DNA of 64,000 nt, taken from Vibrio kanaloae (lineage in GTDB: Bacteria > Pseudomonadota > Gammaproteobacteria > Enterobacterales > Vibrionaceae). A program made the translations under genes and the position numbers. The notes beneath the pieces were generated by a model, which was not told the DNA's origin, did not search any database, and worked only from the letters and a program-made list of their open reading frames with translations. Every line of letters starts with the position of its first letter. Position 1 is the first letter of the stretch. Where the stretch lies: NCBI RefSeq assembly GCF_024347535.1, contig NZ_AP025497.1, positions 2,356,001-2,420,000 on the forward strand, given 5' to 3'. Positions 17,653-25,732 of this stretch are shown here, piece after piece.

Positions 17653-17686
17653 AAAGGGTTGATGTGCAAACATCAGCCCTTTTTAG
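17653..17686 (+). terminator. Terminator after the lipoprotein gene
   Basis: AAAGGGTTGATGT (17653-17665) pairs with ACATCAGCCCTTT (17670-17682, one G-U pair) around GCAA, followed by a short T run. Confidence 0.85.
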
Positions 17687-17735
17687 GACCTGCCTTTCTG
17701 TATTCTCAGATAACCCAACTCTCATACCGACAAAT

Positions 17736-17866
17736 ACAAAAAAGGGACTCAATGAGCCCCTTAAAAAGTATTTTTCAAAGTAGATGAGCGAAGTTCAAGG
17801 AGCTCACACGGAGTTTGCGCTAGCAAATGAGTATGTGCGACACAGAAATTCGTTCACTCTCTGAGA
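17736..17866 (-). repeat. Structured repeat, copy A
   Basis: A terminator-like hairpin on the minus strand (17742-17762 with T run) is joined to a body (from about 17768) with the shared phrases GTATTTTTCAA, AGTTCAAGGA, CGGAGTTT, AAATGAG and GACACAGAAATT. The body folds: TGAGCGAA (17785-17792) with TTCGTTCA (17849-17856), and TTTGC-GCTA-GCAAA (17814-17827). A second copy follows directly. Confidence 0.7.
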
Positions 17867-17879
17867 GTTACCAGACCAA

Positions 17880-18005
17880 TAAAAAAGCTCCCAACAGGAG
17901 CCTTTCAAATCGTATTTTTCAATCAAATAGCTTTAGTTCAAGGAAAAGGCGCGGAGTTTACGAATGTAAATGAGCACCTTTGACACAGAAATTAAGCTAT
18001 TTGAG
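17880..18005 (-). repeat. Structured repeat, copy B (also glyA terminator)
   Basis: It has the same layout as copy A: a minus-strand hairpin with a T run (GCTCC with GGAGC, 17887-17901), then the shared body. Its outer stem is an 11-bp match, TCAAATAGCTT (17923-17933) with AAGCTATTTGA (17994-18004), and its inner hairpin is TTTAC-GAAT-GTAAA (17957-17970). It starts right after the glyA stop, so the hairpins probably end glyA transcription. Confidence 0.7.
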
Positions 18006-18014
18006 CCAGAAAAA

Positions 18015-19265
18015 TTAAGCGTAAACCGGTAGACGCTTACAGATGTTTAGTACTTTTGCTTTCGTTGCTTCGATAACAGACTCATCACCCATGTTATCTA
18101 GGATGTCACACATCCAACCTGCTAGCTCTTTCGCGTCTGCTTCTGAGAAACCACGACGAGTGATAGAAGGAGAACCGATACGGATACCTGAAGTAACGAA
18201 CGGGCTACGTGGATCGTTTGGTACTGAGTTCTTGTTCACTGTGATGTTAGCTGAACCTAGTGCTGCATCTGCTTCTTTACCTGTGATGTCTTTGTCGATT
18301 AGGTCAACTAGGAACAGGTGATTCTCTGTAGAACCTGAAACGATGTTGTAACCGCGAGCTAGGAACTCAGCAACCATTGCTTTTGCGTTAGCCACTACGC
18401 GAGCTTGGTATTCTTTGAACTCTGGCTCTAGCGCTTCTTTGAACGCTACTGCTTTACCCGCGATAACGTGCATTAGAGGGCCACCTTGGCCGCCTGGGAA
18501 TACTGCTGAGTTTAGTTTCTTGTAAAGATCTTCGCCTTCGTTAGAAAGGATAAGACCGCCACGAGGGCCAGCAAGCGTTTTGTGCGTTGTCGTCGTTACA
18601 ACGTGAGCGTGTGGAACTGGGTTCGGGTAAACGCCTGCAGCGATTAGACCAGCAACGTGCGCCATATCGACGAAGAAGTAAGCACCGACTTTGTCAGCGA
18701 TTTCACGCATACGCTTCCAATCACAAACTTGAGAGTAAGCTGAGAAACCACCGATGATCATCTTAGGCTTGTGCTCGATAGCCAGCGCTTCCATCTCTTC
18801 GTAATCGATTTGGCCTGCTTCATCGATACCGTAAGGGATGATGTTGTAAAGCTTACCAGAGAAGTTGACAGGAGAACCGTGAGTTAGGTGACCACCGTGC
18901 GCTAGGCTCATACCAAGAACAGTATCACCCGCGTTTAGTAGCGCCATGTAGACAGCGTTATTTGCTTGAGAACCTGAGTGTGGCTGTACGTTTGCGTATT
19001 GTGCGCCAAACAGTTCACATGCACGCTCAATTGCCAATGTTTCAACCTTATCAACGAACTCACAGCCACCGTAGTAACGCTTACCTGGGTAGCCTTCAGC
19101 GTATTTGTTTGTAAGTTGAGAACCTTGAGCTTCCATTACACGTGGGCTTGTGTAGTTTTCTGAAGCGATAAGTTCGATGTGCTCTTCCTGACGAAGAGTT
19201 TCTTCTTGGATAGCTGCGAATAGATCCGCATCGTAATCAGCAATGTTCATGTCACGCTTAAGCAT
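18015..19265 (-). CDS. glyA: Serine hydroxymethyltransferase
   Basis: GlyA is the cytosolic PLP enzyme that interconverts serine and glycine while charging tetrahydrofolate with a one-carbon unit. The 416 residues match the family. The PLP lysine is K229 in [14 protein letters not shown], at the same position as in E. coli, and LIASENYTS and QPHSGSQAN are also present. The ATG at 19265 follows an AGGAGATAC-type ribosome site. A PurR-like operator lies 58 bases upstream, as at E. coli glyA. Two terminator hairpins embedded in repeats lie downstream. Confidence 0.98.
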   Translation of the reverse strand: MLKRDMNIADYDADLFAAIQEETLRQEEHIELIASENYTSPRVMEAQGSQLTNKYAEGYPGKRYYGGCEFVDKVETLAIERACELFGAQYANVQPHSGSQANNAVYMALLNAGDTVLGMSLAHGGHLTHGSPVNFSGKLYNIIPYGIDEAGQIDYEEMEALAIEHKPKMIIGGFSAYSQVCDWKRMREIADKVGAYFFVDMAHVAGLIAAGVYPNPVPHAHVVTTTTHKTLAGPRGGLILSNEGEDLYKKLNSAVFPGGQGGPLMHVIAGKAVAFKEALEPEFKEYQARVVANAKAMVAEFLARGYNIVSGSTENHLFLVDLIDKDITGKEADAALGSANITVNKNSVPNDPRSPFVTSGIRIGSPSITRRGFSEADAKELAGWMCDILDNMGDESVIEATKAKVLNICKRLPVYA

Positions 19266-19322
19266 CTGTATCTCCTGACTCAGATTGTACTGAAAGTTTC
19301 AAAAAAACCACACAACGACCGA

Positions 19323-19338
19323 AAGCAAACGTTTCCGT
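19323..19338. promoter_or_regulatory. PurR-like operator upstream of glyA
   Basis: AAGCAAACGTTTCCGT closely matches the PurR consensus ACGCAAACGTTTNCNT. It lies between glyA and its upstream promoter region, and glyA is a known PurR target in E. coli. Confidence 0.75.
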
Positions 19339-19612
19339 CACCGTTTTGATGTGACGCATTCTACATAATTTGATTTAGGTCATAAAGAGCTAATTGCAAT
19401 TTTATCATGCAGTTTTTTCATAATCACAAATAAGGTTCATCATGGTTATAAAGCTTATCCAACCAAAGATGGTACTTACTGTCAATTTTACGCTTTACAC
19501 CCTGTAAAACGCAGATTACATAGGTTTACCTTAATTTTCCCCCTCTAGCTACCGAAAGCTAAGGTTTTTCTCTACTATGCACGCCTTTATTGGTTAGGTA
19601 ATTATAAAAACG
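19339..19612. other. Divergent promoter region of glyA and the YitT gene
   Basis: AT-rich intergenic DNA with no coding frame that I can support. It should hold the glyA promoter (minus strand) and that of the YitT-family gene (plus strand). Confidence 0.5.
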
Positions 19613-20212
19613 ATGGAAAAACACTCACGTAAAGAAGATTGGGTAGCGATCCTCACTGGTACGTTTTTAGTCGCATTAGGCGTCTTCTTTTTACAGTCAG
19701 CAAACCTGCTTACTGGTGGCACGACAGGCTTGGCACTGCTTTTGAGTCAATTTACACCAGTAACCTTTGGTATTTTGTACTTTATTGCCAACTGCCCATT
19801 CTACTTATTGGCATGGAAACGATTTGGCCGTCACTTTGCGATAAGCAGTGCCATTTCTGGCGCTTTAGTGTCTGTGTTTGCCGATCATTTATACTTGGTG
19901 ATTTCGTTAGACGTTCATAATGAGATTTACTGCGCTGTTGCAGGCGGCCTTTTGATGGGCTTAGGTATGCTGATCCTATTTAGGCATCATTCGAGTCTTG
20001 GCGGATTCAATGTCCTGTGTTTATTCATCCAAGATAAATTTGGTATTTCCGTCGGAAAATCACAAATGGCGATTGACGCGATAATACTGTTCACTTCCTT
20101 TCTTTTTGTCACTCCTACAACAATCTTACTTTCCATTTTAGGAGCTTTGGCACTGAATTTAGTACTGGCGATGAATCATAAGCCACACCGATATAAAATC
20201 CACTACAGGTGA
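19613..20212 (+). CDS. YitT family membrane protein
   Basis: This 199-residue inner-membrane protein has five to six hydrophobic segments and the YitT/DUF161-type stretch FLQSANLLTGGTTGLALLLSQ (first 20 residues LQSANLLTGGTTGLALLLSQ) near the N-terminus, plus HHSSLGGFNVLCLFIQDKFG in the middle. The family is membrane-bound with no established substrate. It lacks the C-terminal soluble domain (DUF2179) found in Bacillus YitT proteins, so it is a short form. No clear ribosome site precedes the ATG. It is divergent from glyA and followed by a ToxR-like regulator. Confidence 0.85.
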   Translation: MEKHSRKEDWVAILTGTFLVALGVFFLQSANLLTGGTTGLALLLSQFTPVTFGILYFIANCPFYLLAWKRFGRHFAISSAISGALVSVFADHLYLVISLDVHNEIYCAVAGGLLMGLGMLILFRHHSSLGGFNVLCLFIQDKFGISVGKSQMAIDAIILFTSFLFVTPTTILLSILGALALNLVLAMNHKPHRYKIHYR

Positions 20213-20281
20213 CAACACGCATACTCCGTTTAAGAAAAATGCTATATAATACAGGCAAATAATTAATAATGATGTTCCTAC

Positions 20282-21811
20282 ATGATGCGAAATATTCTTG
20301 AAGAAGCAAAAGAGGTTGGCGGCCTAATTAAAATCGGGGGAATGACCTATAATCCGCAGAAAAAGCACTTAAGGCATAACGATGAGATAATCGATTTAGA
20401 ACCAAGAACCATTGAACTGCTCGAGTTTTTGCTTACTCATGTCGGTGAACCGCTTTCTTCTAATGCGATCATTCAAGAGATCTGGCATAGCGACTACATT
20501 TCTAAAAATGTACTGACTAACAGAATATCGACCTTCCGTGCGCTCCTTCAAAAATATTTAATCCATGAAGATGCAACCAAAATACTGGTGACTTACCCCC
20601 GTAAAGGCTATTACCTTTGCGACAGCCAAGTGAAGCTAATCACTCTTGAGGAAGATGACCATACTCCCTCCCGAGAAACACCGCCCACAATACGTCTTGC
20701 GTTGAGTGCCAAACTGACCAACATAAAGCCCTTACATTACTTGATCGTGTTCCTTTCTATAGCATTTTTTGTTTCGTCTTATCTTTATGTTACAAAAACA
20801 AGCAATCTAATCGAGCAATATCGCAAACAACAAACCATCCAAATGAGAGAGCTTCTTCTGCATCGTATTGATGCTACGGGCCCTCAATCAAAACAGCATA
20901 GGAAAATCATTAAAGCTTTGATTCTTGAGCAACAAATTGAATATCCATATACCGATTTGGTCAATCAAGACATTCCGAGTTACTTCGTGACGACAATCGA
21001 TGACAGTCCCTATTGGCCCGGAGCAAAAGAGAGCATATCAAGTGAGTACAAACTCAACATTCGCTTAAAAGATCTCGAAACACCTTCCACTGTTCATGCC
21101 GAAGCTAAGCTGCTCTTTTCTACATCTGATAAGGAAGTGTTCAAAAAAACCTACGTTATCAATCTCAACAGCTTGAGCCTTTCCCTTTTGCCTCTACAGC
21201 AAGACATCGCTCGTTTTTTTGCACTCCCCATTCCGATTGAATACGATTGGCAACTAGATAATTTGTCTGTATTTAAGCAGTATGACCGTGATATTGACGA
21301 AGGTTCATTCATTCCAAATGATGAATTTAAAGCCCTCTATTTTGCTCGACACAACACATTGTTTGAAACCAATAAAGAGACGTTGGAAAAGGCTATTAGC
21401 CAACTGTATACGCGTTTCACTCCGCTTCCTGACGAACTAGGCATATGGTTAGGCCTAATTAACCTGAAAGCAGGAAACCTAGAAAACGCTTTTGATTTTC
21501 TACGCACTCCAGTAGGTGGTTCAAGGATTGATAATGCCTTAATTTACCTTCTCGTTTCCGATATTTCTTATAAAAGCGGCCGAGAAGATCTCTTTATGAA
21601 AAACTACCTACAATCCATCGTTTCACTATCCCATACAGTCCCATCAAAAGCGCTATTTAAACGACTTGCTCAACCAGAATCAGTAGAAACTTGCTTATCA
21701 CCTTGGAATCAGTTGAAGAGCAAATTTTCGAATAAAACGATGACTTATGATTGGCGCAATATGATTGAAGCCTATTGCCAAACCATGATCAAGATGCAGA
21801 AACAAAAATAA
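20282..21811 (+). CDS. Membrane-anchored ToxR/CadC-like transcription regulator
   Basis: This 509-residue protein has an N-terminal OmpR/ToxR-type winged-helix DNA-binding domain (about 18-113; LEPRTIELLEFLLTHVGEPL, NVLTNRISTFRALL and YPRKGYYL are typical). A charged linker, one membrane segment (about 151-171) and a 340-residue periplasmic domain follow. That topology is shared with ToxR, TcpP and CadC, which sense periplasmic signals. I do not recognise the periplasmic domain; it contains TPR-like helices near residues 370-440. The ATG has no strong ribosome site. Its neighbours are an orphan pilin (convergent) and a lipoprotein, which are possible targets. Confidence 0.85.
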   Translation: MMRNILEEAKEVGGLIKIGGMTYNPQKKHLRHNDEIIDLEPRTIELLEFLLTHVGEPLSSNAIIQEIWHSDYISKNVLTNRISTFRALLQKYLIHEDATKILVTYPRKGYYLCDSQVKLITLEEDDHTPSRETPPTIRLALSAKLTNIKPLHYLIVFLSIAFFVSSYLYVTKTSNLIEQYRKQQTIQMRELLLHRIDATGPQSKQHRKIIKALILEQQIEYPYTDLVNQDIPSYFVTTIDDSPYWPGAKESISSEYKLNIRLKDLETPSTVHAEAKLLFSTSDKEVFKKTYVINLNSLSLSLLPLQQDIARFFALPIPIEYDWQLDNLSVFKQYDRDIDEGSFIPNDEFKALYFARHNTLFETNKETLEKAISQLYTRFTPLPDELGIWLGLINLKAGNLENAFDFLRTPVGGSRIDNALIYLLVSDISYKSGREDLFMKNYLQSIVSLSHTVPSKALFKRLAQPESVETCLSPWNQLKSKFSNKTMTYDWRNMIEAYCQTMIKMQKQK

Positions 21812-21842
21812 AACCATGAACTTATTTGATCATGGTTTTATT
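21808..21842. terminator. Bidirectional terminator between the regulator and pilin genes
   Basis: AAAACCATGA (21810-21819) pairs with TCATGGTTTT (21830-21839), T-rich on both strands. It overlaps the stop of the regulator gene. Confidence 0.8.
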
Positions 21843-21860
21843 CAATCTTATGTCAATCAA

Positions 21861-22400
21861 TTAAACACAAGGCAAAACATCGATCTGATAATCTTCTTCT
21901 TGAGAAAGAGGGACCTGATATCGAACTGAACACTGTTTAAATTCATTTTGATTCAGTGGCGTAATATAAGCAGTACCTCTTTCATTTTCCGTTCGGTGTA
22001 CCTTCCACAATGAAGACGAACCGAGAATGCCTTTTAGGACAATGGATAGATTATTTTCGTCGGCATCAGGGTAACCATAAATAAATGCACAACTTTTTCT
22101 TCCATCGACCTCACACCCTTTAAATGGCAAGTTCTGTAACGGAATCACACCATAACCATCTGAAGTTTGACCCTCAATTTTATTTGAAACATAACGATAG
22201 TGTTCTTTCCCTTCTAACATCATCATTCCATGAGCCATATTGATACCCGATTCTAAAGCACCTCTTACACTATAGAGTCGAGCTTCTCTCGCTTCATTTT
22301 GAATATTCATAAATTTAGGTATCGCTGCCACCGATAAAATACCGATCACCACAATAACGATCACCAATTCAATTAAGCTATAGCCACTATTATTACGCAT
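21861..22400 (-). CDS. Type IV pilin-like protein (prepilin)
   Basis: This 179-residue protein has a class III prepilin signal: a short basic leader (MRNNSG), cleavage before Tyr-Ser-Leu-Ile-Glu (GYSLIELVIVIVVIGILSVA), the Glu at mature position 5, and a hydrophobic helix. The C-terminal globular domain has two cysteine pairs (GCEVDGRKSC and QCSVRY with LPC near the end) that could form the D-loop disulfide. It resembles MSHA-type pilins but stands alone, without assembly genes nearby, so it would depend on a pilus or type II secretion system and a prepilin peptidase encoded elsewhere. It is convergent with the ToxR-like regulator. Confidence 0.88.
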   Translation of the reverse strand: MRNNSGYSLIELVIVIVVIGILSVAAIPKFMNIQNEAREARLYSVRGALESGINMAHGMMMLEGKEHYRYVSNKIEGQTSDGYGVIPLQNLPFKGCEVDGRKSCAFIYGYPDADENNLSIVLKGILGSSSLWKVHRTENERGTAYITPLNQNEFKQCSVRYQVPLSQEEDYQIDVLPCV

Positions 22401-22723
22401 TTAGTTATCCTTCTTTTATTTATTACCATTTTGGTAGACCAGAAGTTAACGAATTGGATTAAATAAATAAAACAACAAAGTAAAACAAATACGAACAAAA
22501 CACTTAGGTCACTTAAGTTAATCTATTAATGAATAAGACTGCTACGCTAGAACACCAATGAAAAACGAAATGAAATAACAAAAAAACCTTAAAAAAACAA
22601 AAGATTAAACATAAAATTAAGATTCGTTAATCTTTGTTATCTATCATTATTTGGCTTATCAAACGCTAATCTTCAAACTTGCTGACAACATAAACACCTC
22701 AGCATTTTTACCGGATTAAAATC
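22401..22723. other. AT-rich divergent promoter region
   Basis: About 320 bases between the divergent pilin and lipoprotein genes, very AT-rich with A-tracts. AAGATT-CGTT-AATCTT (22619-22634) is a 6-bp palindrome that could bind a regulator. No coding frame is supported. Confidence 0.5.
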
Positions 22724-23635
22724 ATGAAGAACAAATTACCTTTATTATCTATTTTATCATCGCTATTTCTATCAGGCTGTAATAGCTCATCACCCTCTAT
22801 ACCAGAAAAACAAATCGGCTCAGATCTGGACTTTAATAAATCCCAATTTTCTCCAAAAAATGAACAGTGGCTAAACTATGAAGAGAAAATAAATCGTCTT
22901 GATGGGAACTCTTCAGAGGTTTTTTACATTAAATACATTCCTAAAAATGCGATTGAACTCATCGACGTTTTAGACACTCTCCCTCAAAAAGAGACAGCTC
23001 AATTAACAGAAGTCATTAATAACCTTTCTAATATTGGTGTAGATAGCTTTTATGTGAGAATAATCAAGAACTCGATAGGAAGTAATGAAGATACAGATTT
23101 TTTGTATGAAAAAGATGGTCAGCTATATCGAATTAATGAAGAGGCTTCTTTAAGCCTGATTGACTTCTTTAATAAAGCGCCTTCTTTAATCCATATTTTT
23201 GATAGCATGGAGTTTCCTACATCGGCTAATACATATAAAGATCAACAAATCAGTTCTTCATTTTGGGAACATAATATTAACGGACTCGACATCAGCGATG
23301 AAGATGCATACCGATTAGTCGAACAGTATGATGTTGATTCTAAAATGGTGATCAGTCGCTGTTCTTTGAATTGGAAAAGAGAACAGAAAAGAATAGAAAA
23401 CGGTAAAATATTTGAGAAAATTAATAATCAACAAATAGAAGTAGGCTTACTCGAATACCAATCAATACTGACTCTAGAATGCAACAATGATGAGCAACCG
23501 TCGAGTAGTACACTCATCAATGAAAATATCACGACGATTTATCATCCCGTATTTGGCTATGTACGACACAGTGAAATCAGTGGTCTTGAGCAAACAACGT
23601 TAACTTTGCAGGACTTGAAATGGACAAAGCAGTGA
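22724..23635 (+). CDS. Predicted lipoprotein, unknown function
   Basis: I do not recognise this 303-residue protein. It has a lipoprotein signal peptide ending FLSGC (C19 lipidated; Asn-Ser follow), then an acidic, mostly helical periplasmic domain with two cysteines (SRCSLNWKRE and LTLECNN) that may pair. Its base composition is more AT-rich than the flanking core genes, suggesting a younger or transferred locus. It is divergent from the orphan pilin and its last 16 bases overlap the next small gene. A link with the pilin or the ToxR-like regulator is only suggested by position. Confidence 0.8.
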   Translation: MKNKLPLLSILSSLFLSGCNSSSPSIPEKQIGSDLDFNKSQFSPKNEQWLNYEEKINRLDGNSSEVFYIKYIPKNAIELIDVLDTLPQKETAQLTEVINNLSNIGVDSFYVRIIKNSIGSNEDTDFLYEKDGQLYRINEEASLSLIDFFNKAPSLIHIFDSMEFPTSANTYKDQQISSSFWEHNINGLDISDEDAYRLVEQYDVDSKMVISRCSLNWKREQKRIENGKIFEKINNQQIEVGLLEYQSILTLECNNDEQPSSSTLINENITTIYHPVFGYVRHSEISGLEQTTLTLQDLKWTKQ

Positions 23636-23805
23636 GAAAAGAAAGGGATGACGCCTACGAAGAGATTAAAGCTCAGCTTCAACAATGGCCGATGGACAAA
23701 CTGACAATGCTTCTCGATGAGCTGACTGTTGCTGTCACACCACAGTCAGTACCACCCCTTGTTCACCTTTCACACGAAGAGATCGAAATGCTCACTAAGC
23801 ACTAA
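23620..23805 (+). CDS. Small hypothetical protein overlapping the lipoprotein gene
   Basis: This 61-residue protein is unrecognised. It starts at an ATG inside the last codons of the lipoprotein gene (16-base overlap, +1 frame) with CAGGA upstream, typical of translational coupling. It is charged and helical (MDKLTMLLDELTVAV), with no signal peptide. It is real if the overlap and ribosome site are functional; the evidence is modest. Confidence 0.5.
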   Translation: MDKAVRKERDDAYEEIKAQLQQWPMDKLTMLLDELTVAVTPQSVPPLVHLSHEEIEMLTKH

Positions 23806-23814
23806 CAGTACATC

Positions 23815-23848
23815 GAAAAAAGGCTTTGGGGAGCACTCCAAAGCCTTT
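23815..23848 (-). terminator. Terminator after treC
   Basis: AAAGGCTTTGG (23819-23829) pairs with CCAAAGCCTTT (23838-23848); on the minus strand a run of T residues follows. It also lies just past the small plus-strand gene and could block read-through from that side. Confidence 0.85.
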
Positions 23849-23905
23849 GTAAAAGCCCAACCCTTTAAGGGGAATAAGAATCAGGCTTGTGAAAATGAAA
23901 CAAGG

Positions 23906-25585
23906 TTAACCTTCAATCAAGAGAATACGAGTCTCATAAGGACGTAAGACTTGATGATGTAATGCTACTGAAGTGTTCGCTTCTTGATAGTTAGACAACA
24001 AACTCTTCGCCTTACTCATATCAAAACGTTCCGGTAAAACGCATTCCGCCTCTTCACCATAATAGTTGTTAATACACAACAAGGTTTGCCCTTCGCTCTC
24101 ACGTGCATACGCAAAAATAGATGAGTGTTCAGGCAATAAATCTTGATAACTACCATGAGTAATCACAGGCACTTGTTTACGTAACTCAATCAAGCTCTTG
24201 TAGAAGTAAAAAACAGAATCTTTATCTTCCAGCGCTTGCTCAGCATTGATCTCAGTATAGTTATTCGCAACGTCTAGCCATGGCTGTTCTTGTGAAAAGC
24301 CTGCATATGCTTCACAGTTCCATTGCATCGGTGTACGAGAGTTATCGCGAGATTTCTGCGCTAAAATCGCCATCATATCTTGATGCTCCACACCATCACG
24401 GTTAACCATGATGTCGTACATGTTGGTGCTCTCTACATCACGATATTGGCTGATCTCAGTATAGCCAGGGTTAGTCATGCCAATTTCTTCACCTTGATAG
24501 ATATACGGCGTGCCTTGCATCATATGTACAGACGCAGCCAGCATCTTAGCCGACTCAACACGATACTGCTGATCATCACCTAAACGGCTCACCACTCTTG
24601 GTTGGTCGTGATTACACCAAAATAGCGCGCCCCACCCTTTGCCGTTCAAGCCTGTTTGCCAGTGATTGAAGATCGACTTGAGCTGTAAGAAATCAAACGG
24701 CGCATTGGTCCACTTCTCACCATTGGTGTAATCGACCTTAAGGTGATGAAAATTAAACACCATCGATAGCTCACTGTTATCAATATTTGAGTATTGCTGA
24801 CAATGTTCCAGTGTCGTTGAAGACATCTCGCCAACCGTCACGCTGCCGTATTTCTGGAATACTTCTTCACTGATCTCTTGCAGGTATTCGTGTACACGTG
24901 GACCATCGGTATAAAAGCGACGACCGTCACCAATATCATCGTTAGGAAAGTCTTGCTGCTTTGAAATTAAATTAATGACATCAAGGCGGAAACCATCAAC
25001 GCCTTTTTCAGCCCAGAAGCTGATAACGTCTTTCACTTCACCACGTACAACCGGGTTCTCCCAGTTCAGGTCGGCCTGCTCTTTGGCGAATAGATGAAGG
25101 TAGTATTGACCTGTGGCTTCATCGAGAGCCCATGCATTACCGCCAAACTTAGATTGCCAGTTAGTGGGTGCTTGGCCGTTTACTGGGTCTTTCCAGATGT
25201 AGTAATCGCGGTACGGGCTGTTTTTGTCGCCCAAAGCAGATTGGAACCATGCATGCTCTGTCGAGGTGTGGTTTACCACTATATCCATCACGATACGGAT
25301 ACCCCGTTGGTGCGCTTCAGATAGTAATAAGTCGAAATCTTCCATGGTGCCGAATTGAGGATTAATCGCGTAGTAGTCTGAAATATCGTAGCCGTTATCG
25401 ATCATTGGGGATGCGTAAACAGGGGTTAACCAAATGGCATCCACACTCAAGTGTTTAAGATAATCCAGTTTTGAAATGATCCCTTTGATATCGCCAGTAC
25501 CTTTACTGCCACTATCACAAAAGCTCTTTGGGTAGATTTGATAGATGGTTGCGGTTTTCCACCAACTTTCATCATGCTCAGTCAT
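23906..25585 (-). CDS. treC: Trehalose-6-phosphate hydrolase
   Basis: TreC is a cytosolic GH13 enzyme that splits trehalose 6-phosphate, made by the TreB phosphotransferase, into glucose and glucose 6-phosphate. The product is 559 residues and begins WWKTATIYQIYPKSFCDS. GH13 motifs are present: DIVVNHTS, DGFRLDVINLI (catalytic nucleophile Asp), GEMSS (acid/base Glu) and WCNHDQPR. Starts at 25600 (GTG) and 25591 are also in frame; I prefer the ATG at 25585, which has GAG about 7 bases upstream, but this is uncertain. It follows treB with an attenuator-like hairpin between them. Confidence 0.93.
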   Translation of the reverse strand: MTEHDESWWKTATIYQIYPKSFCDSGSKGTGDIKGIISKLDYLKHLSVDAIWLTPVYASPMIDNGYDISDYYAINPQFGTMEDFDLLLSEAHQRGIRIVMDIVVNHTSTEHAWFQSALGDKNSPYRDYYIWKDPVNGQAPTNWQSKFGGNAWALDEATGQYYLHLFAKEQADLNWENPVVRGEVKDVISFWAEKGVDGFRLDVINLISKQQDFPNDDIGDGRRFYTDGPRVHEYLQEISEEVFQKYGSVTVGEMSSTTLEHCQQYSNIDNSELSMVFNFHHLKVDYTNGEKWTNAPFDFLQLKSIFNHWQTGLNGKGWGALFWCNHDQPRVVSRLGDDQQYRVESAKMLAASVHMMQGTPYIYQGEEIGMTNPGYTEISQYRDVESTNMYDIMVNRDGVEHQDMMAILAQKSRDNSRTPMQWNCEAYAGFSQEQPWLDVANNYTEINAEQALEDKDSVFYFYKSLIELRKQVPVITHGSYQDLLPEHSSIFAYARESEGQTLLCINNYYGEEAECVLPERFDMSKAKSLLSNYQEANTSVALHHQVLRPYETRILLIEG

Positions 25586-25644
25586 CGCCATCTCTAACAC
25601 TCACTTACCAGAAAATATAAAATAAAAATCACCATGTGAATCAT

Positions 25645-25695
25645 GGTCGAATAGCCGTTATAACTAAAAGAAAAAGCTATAACTAAGAGAAAAAG
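25645..25695 (+). repeat. Short A-rich direct repeat before treC
   Basis: TATAACTAAAAGAAAAAGC and TATAACTAAGAGAAAAAGC occur back to back in the treB-treC spacer. They differ at one position, suggesting a slippage duplication. On the minus strand they supply the T-rich tail of the hairpin. Confidence 0.6.
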
Positions 25696-25722
25696 CGATG
25701 GCTCACTTTGGAGTCATCGCTT
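25688..25722 (-). terminator. Intra-operon terminator between treB and treC
   Basis: AAGCGATGGCTC (25693-25704) pairs with GAGTCATCGCTT (25711-25722, one G-U pair) around a 6-nt loop, 10 bases after the treB stop. On the minus strand TTTTTCTC follows. It probably lowers treC expression relative to treB. Confidence 0.8.
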
Positions 25723-25732
25723 ATTTAATGCA

